45,846 nt of DNA from Cytophagaceae bacterium UBA6715 (lineage in GTDB: Bacteria; Bacteroidota; Bacteroidia; Cytophagales; Spirosomataceae). The notes beneath the pieces were generated by a model. That model saw nothing but the letters and a program-made list of their open reading frames with translations, searched no databases and was not told the DNA's origin. Below are positions 1-6,755 of this stretch, one piece after another. Within the stretch, counting starts at the first letter, position 1, and each line of letters starts with the position of its first letter. The stretch spans positions 1 through 45,846 of the forward strand of contig DKIP01000048.1 of assembly GCA_002454335.1 (NCBI GenBank). Reading direction: 5' to 3'. Made by a program: the position numbers and the translations under genes.

Positions 1-260
1 ACTAATTGCCCTTGTAAGTGTGTGGATAATTCCGTGATTTGTAAGCCTTTGGCAGCTAGCATTCCCACGATTTCATCGCAATAGGTTTTAGATTCTGCTG
101 CTTTTTGCAAATCGATGCAACGTGAATCCCAGGAAGGAATTTGCACGCCTTTGTATCCTAACGATGCCACCCAAGTCGTGATGCTATCCAAAGAATTGAA
201 GGGAGCTTCATCCCCCATAAATTGTGCCAAAAATATCGCTGGCCCTTTGATCGTTTTCAT
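1..260 (-). CDS. Sugar phosphate isomerase/epimerase family protein (N-terminal part only)
   Basis: This is the first 86 or so codons of a minus-strand gene whose 3' end lies beyond position 1. The ATG is at 260-258 and the protein begins MKTIKGPAIFLAQFMGDE. It contains GYKGVQIPSWD and ends in the window with ELSTHLQGQL. This is the typical start of the AP-endonuclease-2-like TIM-barrel isomerases (Xylose_isom-like fold) that Bacteroidota encode beside Gfo/Idh/MocA oxidoreductases. The gene starts 13 bp after the stop of the oxidoreductase at 274-1419, so it is probably the third gene of that operon. There is no signal peptide, so it should be cytoplasmic. The substrate cannot be told, and the metal-binding Glu/Asp/His residues lie outside the window. 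Confidence 0.75.
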   Translation of the reverse strand, partial: MKTIKGPAIFLAQFMGDEAPFNSLDSITTWVASLGYKGVQIPSWDSRCIDLQKAAESKTYCDEIVGMLAAKGLQITELSTHLQGQL

Positions 261-273
261 AATAGTTAATGGT

Positions 274-1419
274 TTAGATTTTGACCCACTTTTGTGCGCG
301 TGTCGAATCCAAGATGCGCTCACAAATTAATAACTCGCGGTATCCGTCGGCGAACGTTGGGTATTTAGGATTTTCCGGTTGCTTACCTGACTCAACAGCC
401 GCGTAAACCTCCTTGAATAATTGCTTCGATGTATCCGAGAATCCTTCGTTGTGACCTCCTGGGAATGTCATTAACGCAGATGCTTCTGGATAGGCCAACG
501 ATGGATCTCGCATCAAGACTTGGTTCGCTTGATCACGGTTACCAATCCAAATTTCATTTGGCGCCTCCGAGTTGAAAGCAAATGTTTTGTTGGATCCCGA
601 AATCTCTAATTTCAATTGATTTTTACGACCCGCCGAAACCTGCGATACCGTCACACAACCGCGGTTCCCGTTGTCGAAACGCAATAATACGTTCGCATGA
701 TCCTCCGTGTTAATATGGACATCCGCATAATCTTCCGGTTGCAACATTTTGCCTGAATAGGTTTCTACGGGCTTCAAAGGCTTTTTACGCACCTTGTGAA
801 CGGTGTTGAAATCAGCCATTACTTCGACAGTTTTCAAGCCTGTGATGTATTCAATCACATCCAATAAGTGAGAACCGATATCGGCAATCGCACGAGAATC
901 TCCTGATTTATCAGGTTCTAAACGCCAGTTGTAATCCGTGTTGTAAAACAACCAATCTTGTAAATAGCTCCCTATGATTGAATAAATTTCACCCAAATCG
1001 CCTTTCTCGCGCATGGTTTTCATTTGACGTACCAAAGGATAATAACGCAGGTTGAAGTGAACCGCATTCACTAAACCTGTCTTTGCTGCTAATTCTACTA
1101 ATTCTTCAGCTTCATGTAAATCTTTGGCCAAAGGTTTCTCACAAACCACGTGCTTGCCAGCTAGTAAAGCGGCTTTGGATTGCGAATAGTGCAAGAAGTT
1201 GGGTGTACAAATGTGCACGCACTGAATGTCTTCTTGTTTTAATAAGTCTTCGAAAGTGTACCAACGGCCGATGCCCAATTGCTTTGCTTTGGCTTCTGCC
1301 AACTCAATGTTTACTTCACACAATGCAGCAACGTCGATATTAGGTAAGCGACGAAGCGCTTCGATGTGTGCGGGTCCGATAAATCCGGTACCTACGATAC
1401 CTACTTTAATTTTAGTCAT
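274..1419 (-). CDS. Gfo/Idh/MocA family NAD(P)-dependent oxidoreductase
   Basis: A 381-residue sugar or inositol dehydrogenase-type protein. The N-terminal Rossmann fold shows GIVGTGFIG at residues 7-15. The family's EKP motif is at 94-96 (VVCEKPLAKD), and the DIGSH motif with the probable catalytic His is at 180-184, followed by LLDVIEYITGL. Length and motif order are normal for the family. There is no export signal, so it is cytoplasmic. It lies 6 bp after the related oxidoreductase at 1426-2622 and 13 bp before an isomerase, which indicates a three-gene operon. Such sets oxidise or epimerise sugar derivatives, often keto-sugars, but the exact substrate is unknown. The paired paralogue suggests sequential steps or related substrates (inference). 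Confidence 0.9.
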   Translation of the reverse strand: MTKIKVGIVGTGFIGPAHIEALRRLPNIDVAALCEVNIELAEAKAKQLGIGRWYTFEDLLKQEDIQCVHICTPNFLHYSQSKAALLAGKHVVCEKPLAKDLHEAEELVELAAKTGLVNAVHFNLRYYPLVRQMKTMREKGDLGEIYSIIGSYLQDWLFYNTDYNWRLEPDKSGDSRAIADIGSHLLDVIEYITGLKTVEVMADFNTVHKVRKKPLKPVETYSGKMLQPEDYADVHINTEDHANVLLRFDNGNRGCVTVSQVSAGRKNQLKLEISGSNKTFAFNSEAPNEIWIGNRDQANQVLMRDPSLAYPEASALMTFPGGHNEGFSDTSKQLFKEVYAAVESGKQPENPKYPTFADGYRELLICERILDSTRAQKWVKI

Positions 1420-1425
1420 AATCTA

Positions 1426-2622
1426 TTAAATTTCGAATTTTGTCCATTTATTCTGGTTGTCTTTGGCCGAACGAACCACGTTCTCAATGAATGCCATCCC
1501 CATAATACCCTCCTCAATGCCTGGGAAATCATACATCGGATCTTGTGGCTTGCCTGCCCAGCGTGCGCGTACCGCAAAAGCGAAGTTGCGGTAAATATTC
1601 GCGAATGTCTCTACATAGCCTTCCGGGTGTCCCGCTGGTTGGCGAGAATGTGCATTCGTTGCCGCTGATAAATTCCCAACAGCCGTACGAATCGTTCTCG
1701 CACCTTCATCGCGTGTTCGGAAAGTCAAGGTATTGGGCTCCATTTGATGCCAAGTAATACCTGCTTTGCTTCCATAAATACGGAAATTGAAGTCATTTTC
1801 TTCGCCGTTACAGATTTGGGAGCAATGTAGAACACCTTTCGCGCCATTATTATAATGTAACAAAATGTTCCCATCGTCATCCAATAAGCGACCCTCAACG
1901 AAAATCGTCAAATCCGCACAAAGTTCTGTGATGTGCAATCCCGTGATGTATTCAATTAAATTCTCGCAATGGGTACCAATATCCCCAATAGCCCCTGCGG
2001 CTCCACAACGCTCTGGGTCGGTACGCCATGCTGCTTGTTTTTGGCCGGTAGCTTCTACCAAGTCGATTAACCAACCTTGGGGATATTCCACAATAATCTT
2101 GCGAATTTCGCCTAATTGGCCCGAATCTACGAGGTGTTTCGCCTCTTTGACCATCGGGTAAGCTGTATAGTTATGAGTCAAAGCGAAAATCATTCCTGAT
2201 TTTTCGATGATCTTTTTCAATTCTTTTGCCTCGGCCAGATTTAATGTGGCTGGCTTATCGCAAACGACATGAAATCCATTTTCCAGAGCCATTTTAGCAG
2301 CAGGGAAATGCACGTGATTGGGCGTAACAATCGAGACAAAATCCATGCGCTCGCCTTCAGGAAGTTCTTTTTCCTTGAGGATCATCTCCTCGTAAGAACC
2401 ATAAACGCGGTTCTCTGGAAGATATAAGGCTTCGCCTGTTGCTTTGGATTTTTCAGGATTGGAGCTGAATGCTCCACAAACTAATTCAATTTCGCCGTCT
2501 AATTGTGCACCTCTGCGGTGAACGGCTCCGATAAAGGCTTCGGTGCTACCACCGATCATGCCCATTTTTAATTTTCTTCCTCGCCGACTCGCTGCGGTTG
2601 TGGATGTTCCACCTTGGATCAT
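1426..2622 (-). CDS. Gfo/Idh/MocA family oxidoreductase with atypical dinucleotide loop
   Basis: A 398-residue oxidoreductase and the first gene of the minus-strand operon. A basic extension of about 18 residues precedes the Rossmann strand. The nucleotide loop reads GMIGGSTEAFIGAVHRRG (residues 21-38) rather than GxGxxG. From memory, relatives often carry a GGGxGAFIG version here, so this copy lacks one or two loop glycines. DKP (the EKP equivalent) is at 122-124 and DIGTH at 214-218, followed by ENLIEYITGL, as in the downstream paralogue. An internal Met at residue 20 (KLKMGMIGG) is an alternative start; the ATG at 2622 is kept because the whole extension is open. It is probably a cytoplasmic sugar-derivative dehydrogenase with unknown substrate. 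It diverges from the MFS transporter at 2836. Confidence 0.88.
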   Translation of the reverse strand: MIQGGTSTTAASRRGRKLKMGMIGGSTEAFIGAVHRRGAQLDGEIELVCGAFSSNPEKSKATGEALYLPENRVYGSYEEMILKEKELPEGERMDFVSIVTPNHVHFPAAKMALENGFHVVCDKPATLNLAEAKELKKIIEKSGMIFALTHNYTAYPMVKEAKHLVDSGQLGEIRKIIVEYPQGWLIDLVEATGQKQAAWRTDPERCGAAGAIGDIGTHCENLIEYITGLHITELCADLTIFVEGRLLDDDGNILLHYNNGAKGVLHCSQICNGEENDFNFRIYGSKAGITWHQMEPNTLTFRTRDEGARTIRTAVGNLSAATNAHSRQPAGHPEGYVETFANIYRNFAFAVRARWAGKPQDPMYDFPGIEEGIMGMAFIENVVRSAKDNQNKWTKFEI

Positions 2623-2645
2623 ATGTTGATAGATTTAGATTGTCA

Positions 2646-2653
2646 CAAAAATA
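2646..2653 (-). promoter_or_regulatory. Candidate -7 box (TATTTTTG) of the oxidoreductase operon
   Basis: On the minus strand these bases read TATTTTTG, an exact TAnnTTTG Bacteroidota -7 element, 23 nt upstream of the ATG at 2622. No TTG is found at the right distance for a -33 element, so this is only a candidate. It would give a short leader of roughly 17 nt. Confidence 0.3.
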
Positions 2654-2693
2654 GGGCTTAATTTGATTAAATTACCCTTTAATGGGTCCAGAT

Positions 2694-2712
2694 TTTTGAA
2701 AAATTTTCAAAA
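2694..2712. promoter_or_regulatory. 19-bp perfect palindrome in a divergent promoter region
   Basis: TTTTGAAAA (2694-2702), one central A, then TTTTCAAAA (2704-2712) form a perfect inverted repeat. It lies in the 213-bp space between the divergent oxidoreductase operon and the MFS gene, the expected place for an operator controlling both. The region is AT-rich, so chance cannot be excluded. Confidence 0.35.
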
Positions 2713-2835
2713 TAAATCGCATTTGTCGGTGGAATTCAAAAATCTTTTCGTTTTTTTGGTACGATTTTTCCAATGTTGAATTTAATTTTTTTAAGATTAC
2801 TAATTCTCTAAACATTTAACTAAAACTAAACTATT

Positions 2836-4044
2836 ATGAATCAAACTGTTAATGCCAATCGTTTATTTTTGGCGTCCTGTTTTGCACTCATCACGACTTC
2901 CATGGCTTTTGGAATACGTGCTGGGGTTTTAACTCAATTGGGTGTCGACTTTCAATTGGACAACGAACAATTAGGCTACGTAAACCAAATGGCGTTTTTA
3001 GGTTTCCCTATTGCCATGATCATCGGAGGTCCTTTGTACAATGTCTTAGGGCCAAAGAAAATTATTTGGGTAGCATTCTTTACACATGTTATTGGTCTTG
3101 TTATGACTATTTTTGCCGGTGGTTTCTGGTCATTGTTATTGTCGACATTCTTTGTTGGCTTTGGTAATGGAACCGTGGAAGCTGCTTGTAATCCGATGAT
3201 TTCGGATATGTTTGAAGGAAAAGAGAAGACTAAAATGTTGAATCGTTTCCATATGTGGTTCCCTGGAGGTATTGTTATTGCAACACTTTTATCGCAATAC
3301 ATGACAGGTGCTAACATGGGCTGGCAATTGCAAATCGCAGCTATTTTAGTCCCTGCGGTTATCTATGCGTATTTATTCTTCGGTCAAGCGTTCCCAGAAG
3401 CGAAAGTTGAGGGTGGCGCCTCTACAGGCGAAAACTTCAAAGCAATGCTTTCTCCTTTGTATTTATTTATGTTGGCTTGCATGGCCCTGACTGCAATTTC
3501 TGAATTCGGTCCTGAGCAATGGATTGGACCTATCATGGGCCAAGCAGGTGCAAGTCCGATGATTATTTTAGCGATTGTTACGGGCTTAATGGCTGTGGGT
3601 CGTTATTTCGCAGGACCTATTGTGCATAAATTAGATGCAGGTGGCGTACTTTTAGTATCGGCTATTTTGACTGCGATTGGTGTTTATTTGATGAGTTCTG
3701 CAACTGGAAATATGGTGTATATTTCGGCAATTATTTTTGCCTTAGGTGTATGTTATTTCTGGCCAACGATGATTGGGTATGTAGCTGAAAATATTCCATT
3801 AACAGGTGCTTTTGGTCTTTCGATCATGGGTGGTATGGGAATGTTTGCAACGTCAATTTTCCAACCGATTATTGGAAAATGGTTGGATTCGAATACCGCT
3901 GAAGCTTCAAAAACCTTGACAGGTGATGCGGTTGCATTAGCTGCTGGTCAAGCGACAATGGCACAAATGGTATTGTTTCCGGCGATTTTGATCGTGGCAT
4001 TTGCTGGTTTGTATTTCTTCGGAAAGAAAGCAAAGCACGCTTAA
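2836..4044 (+). CDS. MFS transporter, probably for a sugar or related metabolite
   Basis: A 402-residue integral membrane protein with about 12 hydrophobic segments, typical of the major facilitator superfamily. The loop after TM2 reads YNVLGPKKII, the usual position of the MFS A motif, in a non-canonical form. It lacks a signal peptide and ends in a short basic tail (FFGKKAKHA). The start ATG follows an AT-rich leader. It diverges from the two Gfo/Idh/MocA oxidoreductases and the isomerase, with a palindrome between them, so I infer that it imports the substrate those enzymes process. The exact substrate is not readable. A strong terminator follows 20 bp after the stop. Confidence 0.85.
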   Translation: MNQTVNANRLFLASCFALITTSMAFGIRAGVLTQLGVDFQLDNEQLGYVNQMAFLGFPIAMIIGGPLYNVLGPKKIIWVAFFTHVIGLVMTIFAGGFWSLLLSTFFVGFGNGTVEAACNPMISDMFEGKEKTKMLNRFHMWFPGGIVIATLLSQYMTGANMGWQLQIAAILVPAVIYAYLFFGQAFPEAKVEGGASTGENFKAMLSPLYLFMLACMALTAISEFGPEQWIGPIMGQAGASPMIILAIVTGLMAVGRYFAGPIVHKLDAGGVLLVSAILTAIGVYLMSSATGNMVYISAIIFALGVCYFWPTMIGYVAENIPLTGAFGLSIMGGMGMFATSIFQPIIGKWLDSNTAEASKTLTGDAVALAAGQATMAQMVLFPAILIVAFAGLYFFGKKAKHA

Positions 4045-4064
4045 TCAATTCCTTGATAATTTTG

Positions 4065-4092
4065 AAAAGGGAGCTTCGGCTCCCTTTTTTTT
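4065..4092 (+). terminator. Rho-independent terminator after the MFS gene
   Basis: AAAAGGGAGC (4065-4074), a TTCG tetraloop, then GCTCCCTTTT (4079-4088) followed by more T. This is a perfect 10-bp stem with a UUCG loop and a U tract, 21 bp after the MFS stop codon. Confidence 0.92.
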
Positions 4093-4102
4093 GTCCCAAA
4101 TT

Positions 4103-4152
4103 CCGCATAGCTTTGGCAATCCTCCCAGGTTTGCCAAAGCTAGGTTATGCGG
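4103..4152 (+). promoter_or_regulatory. Stem-loop covering the start codon of the cyclophilin-like lipoprotein
   Basis: TAGCTTTGGCAA (4108-4119) and TTGCCAAAGCTA (4131-4142) are perfect 12-bp arms around an 11-nt loop. An outer 5-bp pair, CCGCA (4103-4107) with TGCGG (4148-4152), takes in the ATG at 4147-4149. In the mRNA this would bury the translation start. There is no T tract after it, so a plain terminator is less likely, although the site lies only 11 bp past one. Confidence 0.55.
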
Positions 4153-4722
4153 TATTTGTTTTTTTGTTTGTTCTTGATTGCCTGTAAACCCAATTACAAT
4201 GTTGATCCATCCCAAGTGGAAAAAGTTTTGCGTGCGCAAGAAAAAGAATATTCTGAAACCAAGATTTTAGGCGAAACCCGCCTTGGGAATTTTGAAATCA
4301 CCCTCGCCAAAGAAACCCCCTTACACCGCATTAATTTTGTTCGCTTAGTGAAGATGGGTTATTTCACCGACCGTCATTTTTATCGGAATGTCTATGAAAT
4401 CGGCATGCAGGGTGGGGGAGAGTTTGCCGATCGTTTGGCCTATTTAGTTCCAGCGGAATATCCTGATCATCTGAAACCTGAACGCGGGACGATTGCCATG
4501 GCACGATACGATGAAGGAAACCCGGAAAAAGCATCTTCTCCTACGGAATTTTTTATCGTTACCAATACAGAACAAGCCGCCCGATTTTATAAGCAATATG
4601 TCGTTTTTGGCAAGATTACGAAAGGCTTGGCGGTTATCGATTCGATACAAAAACAACGGTCCTTCGACGAAAAACCAGTGATTCCCGTCAAGTTTACGCT
4701 GTCTTTGTTACAGGACGAATAA
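4147..4722 (+). CDS. Cyclophilin-type peptidyl-prolyl isomerase, lipoprotein
   Basis: A 191-residue protein. Its N-terminus is a short lipoprotein signal with lipobox LIAC and Cys13 as the likely acylated residue, so it should sit on a membrane facing the periplasm. The rest is cyclophilin-like. FYRNV at 78-82 matches the family's F-H-R-V segment with its catalytic Arg, MQGGG at 87-91 matches the QGG loop, and SSPTEFFIV at 130-138 matches the SSGSQFFI segment. The loops are divergent, so activity is likely but not certain. The role would be proline isomerisation during folding of exported proteins. The ATG is chosen because it gives the complete signal peptide. The 3' end overlaps the convergent symporter gene by 29 bp. 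Confidence 0.82.
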   Translation: MRYLFFCLFLIACKPNYNVDPSQVEKVLRAQEKEYSETKILGETRLGNFEITLAKETPLHRINFVRLVKMGYFTDRHFYRNVYEIGMQGGGEFADRLAYLVPAEYPDHLKPERGTIAMARYDEGNPEKASSPTEFFIVTNTEQAARFYKQYVVFGKITKGLAVIDSIQKQRSFDEKPVIPVKFTLSLLQDE

Positions 4723-6382
4723 GGCTCGCGATGCCGGCAAAGGCCATGACCAATAAACAGCCCAAAACATTCAGCCACAAAAAGGCCATCAAATCAATGT
4801 ACCAGGCATAAATAACGAGGGCTTCGGCAACCAATGCTGCCCAAAATACCTGATTCCCAGAAGTCTTTGGCAAATAAAAGGCACATAAAAATACGCCCAA
4901 AATTGTCCCGTAAAACCAGGATCCCAAGATATTCACCACCTCGATTAAGCTTCCCATATTGACCGCAAATTGAGCTACAATCAGACACAGAATTCCCCAG
5001 CCGAGTGTAATCAATTTAGAAACCCACCAGTAATGTTGGTTCGAGCCATCCGTATGCATAAAGCGTTGGTAAATGTCCACCATACTCGTGGAAGTAAGCG
5101 AACCAAATGCCGAGGCCATGGATCCCATGGAGGCCAACAAAATCATGGCGATTAAAAAGCCGACAATTCCCACAGGAAGGTGGTCCGTAATAAATCGTAA
5201 AAAGACATAATTCGTGTCCTGCTCCTCGAAATCAGTGTGCGACTTTTTGATTTCCGTCACCGCCTGACTTCTTAATTCCTTTTGCTTTCCTTGTAATTCT
5301 TGTATGGATGATTGCAGTTGGCGAGTCTTAGAAAAATCATTCGATTTTATCGCCCGCACCAGTTCAATTTCCTGCTGTTTTTTTGCCTTAAATACCTGGT
5401 GGTGTTCTGTATTAACTTCCTTGTAGTTAGCTTGTTGGCTCCATAATCGCTCCGAATTCTTATTGAAAAATATGGGGGCCTCTTGAAACTGGTAAAAGAT
5501 GTACACGAAAATACCCACCAACAGAATTAAGAATTGCATAGGGATTTTTAAGAAACCGTTCAATAATAGGCCTTTCTTGCTTGCGGTGGCTGATTGGCCA
5601 GAAAGATAACGGCCCACTTGACTTTGGTCTGTACCAAAATATGAAAGCTGTAGAAAGAATCCTCCGATGATCCCCGACCAAATATTATAGCGATTATTGA
5701 TGTCGAACTTCCAGTCGATCAAGTTGATCTTACCCATTTTCCCCGCAATAAGTAAGGATTCATGCACGCCAATTTCCTCAGGTAATTGTTGGATGATGAG
5801 GACTGCTGCTAAGATCATGCCGGCAAGTACCACCGACATCTGTAGCATTTGGGTGTATGAAATGGCTTTGGAACCACCTAACATACAATAGGTTGTCACG
5901 AGCGTTGCCGTAAGTGCATTGGTCCAAGATAAATTCCAACCTAATAAAGTGGACAAAATAATGGATGGGGCAGCTATGGTTACACCGGTAGATAATGCGC
6001 GCGGTATTAAGAACAATAAACTTGTTAGTATACGGGTTTTCGAATCAAAACGCTGTTCGAGAAATTGGTAAGCCGTGTAAACTTTTAGTCGGTAGTAATT
6101 AGGTATAAACGTGACCGAAAGAATAATCATGGCGATGGGTAATCCCAAATAGAATTGCACAAAGCGCATGCCATCCATGTAAGCCTGACCCGGTGCAGAT
6201 AAAAAAGTAATGGCAGAAGCTTGAGTCGCCATGACAGAAAGCAACACGTGATACCAGGGTAATTCGCGGTCGGCCAACAGAAAACCCTGCAAGGAATGTT
6301 TGGATTGCTTGCCACGGTAAATGCCATACATGACAATCCCGCCAATAGTACCTAACATGACAGTCCAGTCAACTATATTCAT
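4694..6382 (-). CDS. Sodium:solute symporter (SSS family) with long charged loop
   Basis: A 562-residue integral membrane protein of the sodium/solute symporter family. The early segment shows the typical GFLLADRELPWYHV and the helix PNYYRLKVYTAYQFLEQRF. LGGSKAISYTQMLQM near residue 170 and YFGTDQSQVGRYLSG near 248-262 are also characteristic. Residues about 301-392 form a hydrophilic, Gln/Lys/Glu-rich, probably coiled-coil insertion between two membrane helices, longer than in classical members. The substrate is unknown. The gene follows a 38-aa membrane peptide gene by 3 bp, so the two are probably translated from one mRNA. Its last 29 bp overlap the 3' end of the convergent lipoprotein gene. 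Confidence 0.9.
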   Translation of the reverse strand: MNIVDWTVMLGTIGGIVMYGIYRGKQSKHSLQGFLLADRELPWYHVLLSVMATQASAITFLSAPGQAYMDGMRFVQFYLGLPIAMIILSVTFIPNYYRLKVYTAYQFLEQRFDSKTRILTSLLFLIPRALSTGVTIAAPSIILSTLLGWNLSWTNALTATLVTTYCMLGGSKAISYTQMLQMSVVLAGMILAAVLIIQQLPEEIGVHESLLIAGKMGKINLIDWKFDINNRYNIWSGIIGGFFLQLSYFGTDQSQVGRYLSGQSATASKKGLLLNGFLKIPMQFLILLVGIFVYIFYQFQEAPIFFNKNSERLWSQQANYKEVNTEHHQVFKAKKQQEIELVRAIKSNDFSKTRQLQSSIQELQGKQKELRSQAVTEIKKSHTDFEEQDTNYVFLRFITDHLPVGIVGFLIAMILLASMGSMASAFGSLTSTSMVDIYQRFMHTDGSNQHYWWVSKLITLGWGILCLIVAQFAVNMGSLIEVVNILGSWFYGTILGVFLCAFYLPKTSGNQVFWAALVAEALVIYAWYIDLMAFLWLNVLGCLLVMAFAGIASLIRPVTKTA

Positions 6383-6385
6383 AAT

Positions 6386-6502
6386 TTATTGATAGATAGT
6401 GCTGAAAATTAAAAAGAATGCGATTAGGCCAAGCAAGAAAATGCCCAGTGAAATGTACCAAATTGACCAATTAGGGACCTCTTGTTTCGTTTCCGTTTCC
6501 AT
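6386..6502 (-). CDS. Small single-pass membrane protein upstream of the symporter
   Basis: A 38-codon ORF, ATG at 6502-6500 and TAA at 6388-6386. It has an acidic, polar N-terminus (METETKQEVP) followed by one hydrophobic helix at about residues 13-36 (IWYISLGIFLLGLIAFFLIF). It ends 3 bp before the symporter start and has the size and topology of an accessory subunit or leader peptide for a transporter. Other SSS carriers are known to have small membrane partners (for example ActP with YjcH, PanF with YhdT), but this peptide does not look like those families, and its function is not established. Support is the intact frame, the clear TM helix and the tight spacing. Confidence 0.65.
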   Translation of the reverse strand: METETKQEVPNWSIWYISLGIFLLGLIAFFLIFSTIYQ

Positions 6503-6560
6503 GACTTAGGTTTATCGCTTTGAAATTACATATAAATCCTTGATTATTTTGGAAAGCCTA

Positions 6561-6591
6561 TTGGAATAATACATTTTGCTTCTTACCTTTG
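6561..6591 (+). promoter_or_regulatory. Bacteroidota-type promoter of the tRNA gene
   Basis: TTG at 6561-6563, a 20-nt spacer, then TACCTTTG at 6584-6591, an exact match to TTG-N17-23-TAnnTTTG. The -7 box ends 14 nt before the first base of the tRNA. Confidence 0.7.
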
Positions 6592-6604
6592 CAGTCCAAA
6601 TTAC

Positions 6605-6689
6605 GCGGGTGTGGTGGAATTGGTAGACATACCAGACTTAGGATCTGGCGCCGCGAGGCATGGGGGTTCGAGTCCCTCCACCCGTACCA
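6605..6689 (+). tRNA. trnL: tRNA-Leu (anticodon UAG)
   Basis: An 85-nt cloverleaf with encoded CCA. Acceptor arms GCGGGTG (6605-6611) and CACCCGT (6679-6685) pair, with a G-U first pair. The anticodon stem CCAGA/TCTGG encloses loop CTTAGGA, putting UAG at 6639-6641. The long variable arm and the T-loop GGTTCGAGTCC fit a class II leucine tRNA. Discriminator A6686 and CCA 6687-6689 complete it. It has its own promoter and terminator. Confidence 0.97.
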
Positions 6690-6693
6690 AGGC

Positions 6694-6731
6694 AAGCCCT
6701 CAACACCGATAGGTTTTTGAGGGCTTTTTTT
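6694..6731 (+). terminator. Rho-independent terminator after tRNA-Leu
   Basis: AAGCCCTCAA (6694-6703) and TTGAGGGCTT (6717-6726) are perfect 10-bp arms with a 13-nt loop, followed by a run of T through 6731. It separates the tRNA from tig. Confidence 0.92.
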
Positions 6732-6755
6732 AATTGATTAAATAAACAATTCTAT

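Noticed and set aside
2976..3317. 113-codon minus-strand ORF opposite the MFS gene
   Set aside because: Antisense shadow of a transmembrane protein gene, with no domain and no start context.
6605..6689. tRNA-Leu as an integration site
   Set aside because: No integrase and no repeated copy of the tRNA 3' end nearby. The tRNA is followed directly by a terminator and tig.
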